From contig OZ020267.1 in the NCBI GenBank assembly GCA_963971225.1, positions 93,423,648 to 93,487,647 on the forward strand: DNA of 64,000 bases, written 5' to 3'. Within the stretch, counting starts at the first letter, position 1. The number at the start of each line of letters is the position of its first letter. A program made the translations under genes and the position numbers. This document shows positions 45,699 through 54,826 of this stretch, piece by piece. The notes under the pieces were generated by a model. It ran no database searches. It was not told the origin of the DNA and was given only the letters and a program-made list of their open reading frames with translations. The DNA is from Melieria omissa. Its lineage: Eukaryota > Arthropoda > Insecta > Diptera > Ulidiidae.

Positions 45699-47379
45699 CT
45701 TTTTAGCACTCTGAAAATGATCAACGGTTACCAATGTTGGCACGACGCACACATTTCCTTTTAATTACTCCGAACATTCAGAACATTGTTTAATTTATAT
45801 TTAAAGCAAAAATTAATCAAAATTACACCCATCATTGGTTGATAGAGTTAGCCTGTTTTCGCACATTCTGCGGAACTGAGTTGTGTTTGAATCCGTGTCT
45901 TTTGTTTCCTTTAATTCTGATTTCATACGGGCCAAATATCGTTCAAGCGGTCGATGCTCCTGCCAATTCGAAGAGTTGCGCTCTCTTTTAATACAACGTT
46001 GACCAATTATGGCGATACTTATCTTTCGGTTTTTCTAATATAAAACTCCAAACTAGGTATTTGATTAAAATTAAAATTAAAAAATAAAACAAACTGCAAT
46101 AACTTTTTGTCGAAAACTCACTGTAACACAAAACTTTGAAGTGCGGGTTTTACACAACTGGTCTCAATAGCATCGTTTCACATTAAAAAATGTCCTTACA
46201 TATTTATATTTCTTAATTTCTTTTTATAATTTGTATGCGACGCATATTTTTTAAGATGTTGTACACATATGTTTGTGTGTGTATTATTTACGTTTTTAAA
46301 ATAGTTTGCTTAATACATTTTTTAACTAAGATTAAATGAATGATGATTTCGTGATTTGTGAAAAGATGTTGGAAGATTTGGAAAAATTAAGTCATGCAGC
46401 ACTGATTTCACTTTCCAAAAAGCGATGAACTCTACTCTTACATTATATTATAATTCAAACGATTAAAAACAAAGTATGTTTTTATATTATACAATTTGTA
46501 AGAGAATATGTGGTACTCGATATTCTGAATATCTGATGCTTTTCTCGAAAAAGTACTTTCAACCAAAAACGTAGCTGAATGCATGGAAAACCCGCGCTGC
46601 ACTTGGTATATATGATATGTTTCAGGAAATAATTTCACTCTTTAACATTTACATTTTGCTAATGAAAAATTTAAACCATATGCAAGCGAGTCCAGCGAAG
46701 TCAGCAATGCGAACGGCGAGCAAGTGTATGACTGTGGTTGCTCTAGTAGCGACATCTGTCGAGCAGTTTCTATCAACGCAGTGCAAAATGATAAGACACA
46801 GAACAACAAAGAAAGAAACGAACGCAACACATCATTACTGCAGTTCAATGGAAATTTTTTGATATCTCCAATTACAATAGTTCGCGCTTTTTTGTGTGGA
46901 TGTGTACTGCGGTACACACATTCATGTATACATATATTTACAGCTATATATTACATAGAGAAATTGGGGAGATTAAATTTCTTTGCATACATATTTGCTG
47001 AAGTCAGCACAAGTTATATGATTGCATTTGATCTTTAATAGTGGTTTTCCGAACTTTATTATGCAGGTTGGCTTTAATGCTTAATTTCCTCTCTTATGCA
47101 GAGATGTTCATTGTTACACTAGCTACTACCATCAACTAAACTATTAAGTCTCTTTTAGTGTACTTTCTTCTAATTGAATTTAAATTGACCCGATTTTCGC
47201 ACAATCTGATGTTAAAGAGTTGAGTAGTTTTCTAAAAGAACCTCAAAACTCAACCTAACCAAAAAAAAGCGTAAAATGTAAAGAAATACCGCAAAATTAA
47301 AAATAAGTACATACATAAATTCATTCATTCAATTTTTTTTATCAAGATGATCTATCTACATATTGGCGGCTCGCAGTTA
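45699..47379. other. 5' flank of the transporter and intergenic DNA
   Basis: The first ~400 bp should include the 5' UTR exon and promoter of the transporter on the minus strand. Beyond 46100 the sequence is AT-rich with no recognised gene. Confidence 0.4.
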
Positions 47380-47383
47380 TTAA

Positions 47384-47898
47384 CCCTTTCGGTTATTCTA
47401 TGCCATATGGCATAGTCTCTTTTCAGTGCCTGTTTTAGGTCAAAAACTTGTGGATACTATATTTTTCAATTTTTGTATTTTTCTCTGAAGATTTTTATAC
47501 CAAATCATGAAAAAAATATTTTGATTCGTGTACCAAGTAACTTGTAAGGGTTCAGAAAGTGCGCAGTCCTATCGAGCTGCTTTTTTTACAAAAAGAGGTC
47601 ATTTCGTACTTTTATTCTATTGCAAAAATCAATTTATTTGATAGGTTTATGTAAGTAATCTAGTAGGTATTTATTGCTTTAGTAAGTGTAAAAAAAGTTA
47701 GACCCCAAATTTAGTTTATTAAGGCTGTACGATTTTTTTTATTTTTTACTATGCCATATTTCATGATGCCCAAAAACCACTTTTTCGAACAATATTTTAA
47801 AAAATTACTTTTGATTATTCATTATGTAGGCTTAAACAGTAATAAAATGGAAAATAATGGCTTTTAAAGTTAAAAACAAAAAAGAAGTACCGAAAGGG
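47384..47898. mobile_element. 515-bp TTAA-flanked MITE (piggyBac-like)
   Basis: TTAA on both sides (47380-47383 and 47899-47902). The left end CCCTTTCGGTTATTCTATG and the inverted right end CCCTTTCGGTACTTCTTT share the first 10 bp exactly. The perfect 18-bp palindrome CTATGCCATATGGCATAG (47399-47416) lies 15 bp inside the left end. No coding frame. Confidence 0.75.
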
Positions 47899-47902
47899 TT
47901 AA

Positions 47903-49495
47903 TGGACAACAAGGCATACGCAAACCTTCTTTCCAAAATGAAATTATGTACTTGTTCTGATTTTGATGGCTATAGAAGGGAAACACATCAAATTTTTATT
48001 ATATTCATACATACATAACCGGCACAATATTAAGAACAAGACCCACAGCCATGCTTGTTGTGTGTGAGAATTTGTATGTAGACGGATCGAAGAGACTACC
48101 GTTTTATGCCGAAGAAGAGAATTTCATACCACAGCCTTGATTTAAACGGGCCGTAACCCATGTGTATATTCTTTATTTATTTGTACAGGAGGAAGAAAAC
48201 TTATTGAACGCTACAAATTTAAGGACTAACAAATTGTCCGTCCAAAATTGTATCGTTGATTCAAATTAATTAGGTATTACAAATAAGTAAGTTGGTAGTA
48301 AGTAATAAGGTAAGTAAAAAAAAATATTAAATAAATGCTAAATGCAACTTACAAATCAAATAAATGGAACGCCAACTATTAAAAAGGCTAAAATCCTCTC
48401 AGGGTTTCGGATCTAAAACTGAAAATCACCAAAATTAAATATTATCAAATCATTAATCAAATATTATTAATCAATATTATCAAATCATGCGTGTAGTGTA
48501 GTGTTCGAGTGTCTGAGGCAGCACAAACCTGTTGAAAATTTGTTAAAGGCGTTAGATCCTCCATCGATTTTTGCTGTTTTTACTTTGTTGTAATCACTTA
48601 TGCTAATCTTGTGCAGCCTCCCACCGAAGGTCAGCCTCAAACTGCGCACAGGGCTACGTAAAGCGAGCAATTGTTGTTGAGTTTGTGTATCTGCGAACTA
48701 ACAGAGATACATATGTGGGTAGCGGTGGTATGCAACGAAGCCCCTTCTTGCTGCTGGCGTGGAAAACTTTAGTTTTTGCTGAGTTTTTACTTGATGTAAT
48801 ATAATGCGAATTTGGCTATTTTCGTCAGTCAAACCTGACAATAGCACAACTACAATCTCCGATGTGGCATATGCAGAATTAAAACTGATATCCAAACTGT
48901 ACAGCTGCTTCACATAAACAGAAATTAAACAAACCCCACTAGCGCAACTAAGAGTGCAATAACAAATAAAAACACTGAACACTCTTTGATTGGGGATCGC
49001 ACACTAGCTATTGCTAGTGACCTGCATATCGATATCGATATCACGAGTAAATAGTAATGCCCTCGATAGTATATAGAAAAAGTTTATCATATTCTATTTG
49101 TCATATTTGTTCTCATTGATGCCGTTTGCTTTTATTATGAGGTCTTAGTTGTTGCAGCAGAAGGTCTTGCCCTCCGAATATCGCACTTGAACATATTTGA
49201 ATGTTAATTCAAAACCTCTCGAAAATTCAAATTCACACATAAATTCATAAAAACACACATAAAATACATATGTATATAACACCGTAAATGAAAATTGACA
49301 CGGAATGAAGATTTAAAAGTAATGATGATGAATGATGACAATTTTAAATCAACCATCAGAACAAAAATAATGGTTTGACAGTAATGAGAAGGGATCGGAA
49401 TTATATGCAAGTGCATATTTCTTTGGAGCTTCCGATTTGAACGGTACCAAGACAGAAACTATTTTTATTGAAAAATATTAGGAATGAGCTAACAT
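47903..49495. other. intergenic stretch
   Basis: No recognised gene. Two overlapping TATCGATA octamers (49027-49040) match the DREF-binding element of fly housekeeping promoters. A minus-strand frame of 94 codons (48982-48698) begins just downstream of them, but I see no domain in it. Confidence 0.35.
49027..49040. promoter_or_regulatory. tandem DRE-like elements
   Basis: TATCGATA twice with a two-base overlap (49027-49034 and 49033-49040). DREF binds this octamer in Drosophila promoters. No transcription unit next to it is established. Confidence 0.35.
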
Positions 49496-49497
49496 AT

Positions 49498-49640
49498 GCA
49501 CAGCATATTTGCATATGTTTGCATATTTTGCATAATGTTTGCATATTTTGCATATTTTTTGCATAAGTTTTGCATATTTTGCATATTTTTTGCATATTTT
49601 GCATATTTGTTGCATATTTTGACATAGTTTTGCATGTTTT
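49498..49640. repeat. TTTGCATAT short tandem repeat
   Basis: About 15 degenerate copies of an 8-11 bp unit built on TTTGCATA, with T-runs of varying length. The Lys-Tyr-Ala repeats in antisense frames come from this array. Confidence 0.85.
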
Positions 49641-50264
49641 TTTTTACTCCGTTTTTGGCGTAAGTATGTATATAAACATTCTTGTATGCAAACGAACAAG
49701 AGTGAGGTTGATGTGCTCCTGTGTGTAAAGGGGTTGGGAGGGGTCAATTTGGACAAGCCCAGACTTATGTTGTTCCGAGAATGATGTTCTTACGATCATT
49801 ATTAAGGCTGTTGTAGTTTGGCTCACTAAGCTATTTTTTGGGGTCAGCAATGCCCAGCATACAAGAATAATGAACGTTTTCGTACTCGACGAGCTGGTGT
49901 ACGGCAAAGGCATGGCATATGCTGGCCGTAGAAAACTTGGAGCAATTTATAGTTATTTACTGTAATAGGAAGTTAATTTTTTACATTTCATTTTAAGTTT
50001 TGTTATTATTTGAGTTAAGGTTTTGTTTTGTGGACTTCAAGTTAAGAAATGAATTCTATTTAAAACACAATGATTTTTTAAACTGTTTTGTACTTTCCAA
50101 ATTTCACGAAATTCCTGGAATATAAGAAATACTACCAGTTATCCCTGGCTCTGCACGGAAGAATTTCATACTTTTATTAAAAAAATTTGCATTCCGCAAC
50201 TAGCAGGGCTCCGCGGCTTTGCACGCAGATTATAAGTCAATGGGCTCAATGAATCAAGTTTCTC
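49641..50264. other. intergenic stretch
   Basis: Nothing recognised. Confidence 0.4.
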
Positions 50265-50268
50265 TTAA

Positions 50269-50585
50269 CACTTTGCCGTCCACACGTCTTGTAAAAATTT
50301 ATTCACTTGGCGCCGGCAGCGCTAATACGGATTACTTGGCTTGTCGCCGGACGTTTTTGACATTATCGGGAGATTATGAATTGTTAAGTTTTACTAATCT
50401 CATTGTTAGTTCTCATAAGTTCTCAACCTTGTTCCCCTACTTTCATGAAATTTCGAAGATATACATACGTAACGAAATACAAACTTTGTTTTATATAATT
50501 CGCGCACGACACCACTGTGGTGTCGCCGGCTGTTGGCCACTAGTTTGCTCACGACGCCATTGTGGTGTGACCGGACGTCATAGTG
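50269..50585. mobile_element. 317-bp TTAA-flanked MITE
   Basis: TTAA on both sides (50265-50268 and 50586-50589). The ends CACTTTGCCGTCC and CACTATGACGTCC are inverted with two mismatches. Inside the right third lie the palindrome GACACCACTGTGGTGTC (near 50510) and a related CGACGCCATTGTGGTGTGAC copy. The 138-codon plus-strand frame across it has no domain. Confidence 0.6.
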
Positions 50586-50589
50586 TTAA

Positions 50590-51110
50590 TCCTTCATTGA
50601 CCCAGTCAGATTCGTACGAGACAATAATTGTCTAATTATATCTCATTTAAAGGGCTTTTGCCATATTTTAAGTAATTTGACCGCTTAAATCATGTTTCCC
50701 TATATAAACTCTTAACCCATCGTTGACCCCGTCAGATTTCGATTTTCGAAAAAATAAAAAACACGTTTCGTTTTATTTATCATTTGGTGCTCTTTGACCA
50801 AGTTTGAAGGCAAAAACCCCATTAAATAATGCTTATCCATACAAACTTTTAACCCCTAGTTTACCCTGTCTGATATCGATTTTTAAAAAACTGAGAAACA
50901 CGTGTTTGATTATTTTGCATTTGAAGTACTTTTTCCAAATTTGAAGTCACACCCATACAAACATTTAACCTCTGGTTTATCTCGTTAAGTTTAGATTTTC
51001 ACAAAAGTAAAAAAATATGTGTTTGATTATTTCTTATTTCTAATGTTTTCACAAATTTTTAAGCCAATAGGCCCGCCGGTTCATAGTTTTGTCGTAGTCT
51101 TTCCGTATAC
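50590..51110. repeat. degenerate tandem repeats, period roughly 115-145 bp
   Basis: Three diverged units near 50700, 50850 and 50965, each with ACTTTTAACCC-like, GACCCCGTCAGAT-like, TCGATTTT and ACACGTGTTTGATTATT-like blocks. A weaker copy precedes them at about 50587. They look like an old minisatellite or a decayed element. Confidence 0.5.
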
Positions 51111-51193
51111 GAACCTCAACCCTTAGAAGGTATAGAATAGATACGGGAGCCGAGCATCAACTGCCAGAGACACTGCGTCGTATCCCTTATTCT

Positions 51194-53414
51194 TTATTGG
51201 AGGAGTTCATCTCCCCCAATACTGTCCAGGAACTCCTTGATTTTTCCCAGATTAGTTCCGGACAGCTCTCTTGTCTGAATTAGTTCCCTTCCCAGTATGC
51301 GCTTCCTTTCGTGTAAGAGAGCGGGACACTCGGTTATGATGTGCACGGATGTTTCAACATCTTCCTTGCAGAATCTGCATAGTTCGCTATCTGTTAATCC
51401 CAGTCGCGCTTTATGCATATTTAGCAGGCAGTGCCCGCTCAGGATTCCCGTCATGAACTTAAGCTCCTTTCTGCTTAGGTCCAATAGGTATTTAGATTTG
51501 CCTTCCGAATAGGCCGGAAAGAATAGCTTGGAACAGCGTTGTCCCACCGTATTGGACCATTTCTGGTTGGCCCGATTTTTGAATTCCTGTTTGACACAAT
51601 GCCTGAAATGAGCTCTGCTGACACCTATGATTGGCTCAGGTCCATAGGGACGTTTTGCCGCCCCTTCCTTTGCCAATCTGTCCGCTTCCTCATTTCCAAC
51701 GTGCCCACAGTGCGCAGGAACCCAGTGTATTATCACCCGGTTATCCTTTGAAATGTCTTGGAGAACATTTGCTGTCTCCCAGACTAGTTTGGAGTCAAAC
51801 GTCGTCGAGCTCAGAGCTTTTATTGCAGCCTGGCTGTCGGACATTATGATTATCCTCTTTCTCCTGACATTGAGAGTCAGTATCTTTCTGGCACACTCGT
51901 TTATGGCAAAGACCTCAGCCTGGAAGACTGTGGTCGTGTCTCCCAGACTGACTGCTGATTGGAAGCTAGTATTAAATATTCCAGCTCCCGTTCCGCCTTC
52001 CATCTTTGACCCATCGGTGTACCAGACAATGTCATCACACGTGAGACTGATTCTATTAGCAGCCCAGTGTTCCTATGCGGTATGTACGTAACGTAGTTCT
52101 TCCTGAAGAGGTGTCTCGTGGCATGAGATCCAGAGGCATCCAGAAGCCTCATCTCGCCTCCTATCCTTCAACAGGGATAGGTGACCGATTGCATGTGCAT
52201 CCCTATGTATGCAGCCACTATGCATTAGTCTGAGTGCGCTGATCGTTGCAGCCATTTGCACATTTAGTTCCAGCGGCAGAATCTCCAATAAACATTTAGG
52301 GATGCCGTTGGTGTAGTACTAGGACATCCTGTTATACAGGTATTCGCTAGTCTTTGAAGTTTTCCCAGCTTAGTCACAGTTGTTACTCCGTGGTTTTTCT
52401 CCACCACACTATCGCCCCGTAGGTGATAGTCGGCAGAACTATTAGGGAGTATAAACTCTGAAGCCACTTCGGTCTCAGTCCCCAATTTTTGCCACAGATT
52501 CTTTTGCAACTCCACAGAGCATTGCCTGCCCTCTTGATGATGCGATCAACATGAGGTTTCCAGTTCAATTTGCTGTCCAGTACTACCCCTAAATACTTAA
52601 CTTCCCTCGAGAAGTTCAGTTCTTTTCCAAAGATCATAATCTGTCTAAGGTCGATCTTCCTTTTATGTGTAAAAGGGACTATGATTGTCTTGTCTGGATT
52701 CACAGACAGTTTCTGTCTGATACACCAGTGCTCGACTATCCTCAGCGCGCTCTGAAGCAAGTCTGAGACGGTATGTCCGTCTCTGCCTCTGACCACAATG
52801 ACTAAATCGTCTGCATATGCGATGACTTCATGTCCCTGCTCTTCAAGAGAGCGGATTTGTCCCCCTCCCCTTGAGGACATCCTCGCGCTGTGCTTGCTGA
52901 AAGCTCTGCCTCCCCTAAGTTGGACTGAATCACCCTGCTCTCCAGCATTGATGATATCTATCTTATAAGGGTGGCAGGCGCCTGTAGTCCTTCTAGCGCC
53001 GTTTCTATCGCTTCGAAGGTTGTGTAGTTGAAAGCCCCTTCTATGTCCAGGAAACCTACTAGACAGATTTCCTTTTCCGCGTATTTCCTCCCTCAGATAC
53101 CGGTCAACGACCTTTTCCAAGCCTTTAAGCACAAAAGACATCAGGCTTATTGGCCTCAAAGATTTTGGGTCCTTCTTATCAGCTCTTCCAGGTTTCGGCA
53201 GATAGATCACGTAACTATTCTCCAGGCTTCTGGAATGTACCCAAAAGATAAACTACATACGTAGATTTTGGTTAAAATGGGCGTTAGTATTGCCATTCCC
53301 TTCTGTAAGAGCGCTGGGAAAATGCCATCTTTTCCCGGCCCCTTGTAGGGAGAGAATAATTCCAGCGCCCATTCTACTACTGGTACATTACTTTGGTAGT
53401 TTTCCAGTCTTCCC
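51194..53414 (-). pseudogene. LINE-A RT and RNase H domains, frameshifted
   Basis: RT pieces show the PKSLRPISLMSFVLKGLEK region and motif C HEVIAYADDLVIVV, followed by the LGVVLDSKLNWKPHVDRIIK thumb. The RNase H domain (269-codon frame 52003-51194, with the first Asp just upstream in YTDGSKM) has AEVFAINECA, SDSQAAIKAL and GNEEADRLAKEG, the four acidic positions of RNase H1. A Cys-rich tail follows (LCRFCKEDVETSVHIITECP), a typical CCHC of this LINE group. The RT frame is broken at several points (for example around 52950 and 52300), so the copy is dead. Confidence 0.87.
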
Positions 53415-53423
53415 TACCTGGAC

Positions 53424-53825
53424 TTCCCTGCCGGCCTCGATAGTCAAGCGGGTAGCGCGCTGGCTTCTGATACCAAAGGCTCCAGGTTCGATTCCTGGCT
53501 CGGGCTGGTGAACAACTCATCTACTTCTATCGCTATCCACATGAAGGGAATGAGAATTACAAGAATCGCACAAGTGCGCTCTTGGCAGGCAATGGCAAAA
53601 CCTCCAAGTGTGAACGAAAAACTGCTAATCGCCGTTCGGATTCGGCGTTAAACTGTAGGTCCCCCCCCTTTCTCCATCCGCTTGAAATGTGTGCTGTAAC
53701 ATATGTTGGCAAAACAGTGTTGCATACACAGTTCAAAAACGGGTGAAATATGTGGTATCACAATGGGCCTTTCAGGCCTCCGAGTGTGTCTCTCATAGAG
53801 GCAGCCACCGCAACCTAACCTAACC
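53424..53825 (+). mobile_element. tRNA-derived SINE, full-length copy
   Basis: A 402-bp element with a tRNA-like head: A box TAGTCAAGCGG (53441-53451) and B box GGTTCGATTCC (53485-53495). It continues with a unique body and ends in a region homologous to the 3' end of LINE-B (TGTGGTATCACAATGGGCCT onward) plus an AACCT repeat. It is flanked by 9-bp target duplications TACCTGGAC (53415-53423 and 53826-53834) and inserted into the RT region of LINE-A. Confidence 0.9.
53441..53495 (+). promoter_or_regulatory. internal RNA polymerase III promoter (A and B boxes) of the SINE
   Basis: The A box (53441-53451) and B box (53485-53495) both match tRNA gene consensus, with normal spacing. Confidence 0.8.
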
Positions 53826-53834
53826 TACCTGGAC

Positions 53835-54710
53835 AATGCACCTGTCCAGTACTGCCTGTCAGAGGAGCATTTGTGTATACTGACCCCGGGAAGTGGGTAT
53901 TGGTGAGTAGGACAAGTGTTCCTATCGGACAGGATGTTTCCATCGAGAGAACCTTATGAAGCCTTTAGCTGGAGCACAGATCTGATACGTCCTCACAGAA
54001 CCGCTTGATTCCCTCTTGGCCTTCCTGATTTCTTGATTGTATTTGGTGAGAGTCTGGGAGTAGGTCTGCCAGTCGTTGTTGCGCTTGGCTCTATTAAATA
54101 GTTTCCTTACTTCCCTTCTCTGTTTCAGTTTTCTACAAGCTTTGGTCTTGAGGGGACAGTTTTCTTCATAGGCATTCAGAACGGAATCTCTAAAAATCGT
54201 AGAGGCCCTTTCCAGTCTGTCTATGGTATATATCCTATTCTCGATTTGAGTTGGGACGTCCTGTCCTAACTGGAAGCAATAGCTGTTCCAGTCGGTCTGT
54301 CGTTTTGGTCTGAATGTCACCACGGTTGGCATCTGATTCCCTAGCGTGAATCTTATCTACCTATGATCTGAACACGACGGCTCGTCAGACACCCGCCAAT
54401 TGCTGACAAGGTCTTGTGTCATCGAGGTTGTCAAAGTCATATCCAAGACTTCCTCTCTGACTCTAGTTACAAATGTGGGGCTGTTCCCAATATTGCAAAT
54501 ACTTAGGTCTAAGGAGAGTATATAGTTGAATAGTGACTCACCTCTAGGATTATTGTCCGGGCTCCCCACATGGTGTGATGGGCGTTCGCATCACAGCCCA
54601 TTAAGCTCCATGTGGTTGCCCCTAGCATAGGCAATTAGCTGTTCTGCTATTCGGGGTGGACAGTGGTCGTCGTCTCCAGGGAAGTATGCAGACGCAATAA
54701 TGATTTCCCT
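53835..54710 (-). pseudogene. LINE-A endonuclease C-terminal part and linker
   Basis: Reads REIIIASAYFPGDDDHCPPR, then GSPDNNPRGESLFNYILSLD, CNIGNSPTFVTRVREEVLDM and NWRVSDEPSCSDHR (endonuclease with the terminal SDHR motif), then the linker with KLKQRREVRKLFNRAKRNND. A stop follows HMELNGL and there are frame changes near 54600 and 54350. The sequence is closely similar in plan to the LINE-B endonuclease (RGESLFDYI, RTPTFVTRNREEVLDLTL). Confidence 0.82.
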
Positions 54711-54723
54711 GGAGTTCCAGGTA

Positions 54724-54806
54724 GGTAGGTAGGTAGGTGGTAGTGGCAGCTCTCATATGAGAGCTCACTTAGGCCAAGCTAGGCCCATTGTGATACCACA
54801 GGATCT
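54724..54806 (-). repeat. LINE-B 3' tail shared with the SINE
   Basis: On the minus strand: TGTGGTATCACAATGGGCCT, then GGCC...GGCC and the perfect palindrome AGCTCTCATATGAGAGCT, then CCACTACCACC and TACC repeats. The SINE 3' end has the same order: identical first 20 bases, GGCCT...AGGCC, CTCTCATAGAG, GCCACC and an AACCT repeat. Confidence 0.85.
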
Positions 54807-54826
54807 CTAACCCCTTTTATTTGTTG

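Noticed and set aside
49401..49756. Lys/Tyr/Ala/Cys repeat protein on the minus strand
   Set aside because: Entirely produced by the TTTGCATAT tandem repeat.
53430..53510. A functional tRNA gene
   Set aside because: A and B boxes are present, but the region is the head of a repeated SINE with target duplications, and the anticodon and acceptor stems do not fold as a proper tRNA.
53809..53830. Telomere-like CCTAA repeats
   Set aside because: Only about three units at the SINE tail, next to a target duplication; they are the SINE 3' repeat.
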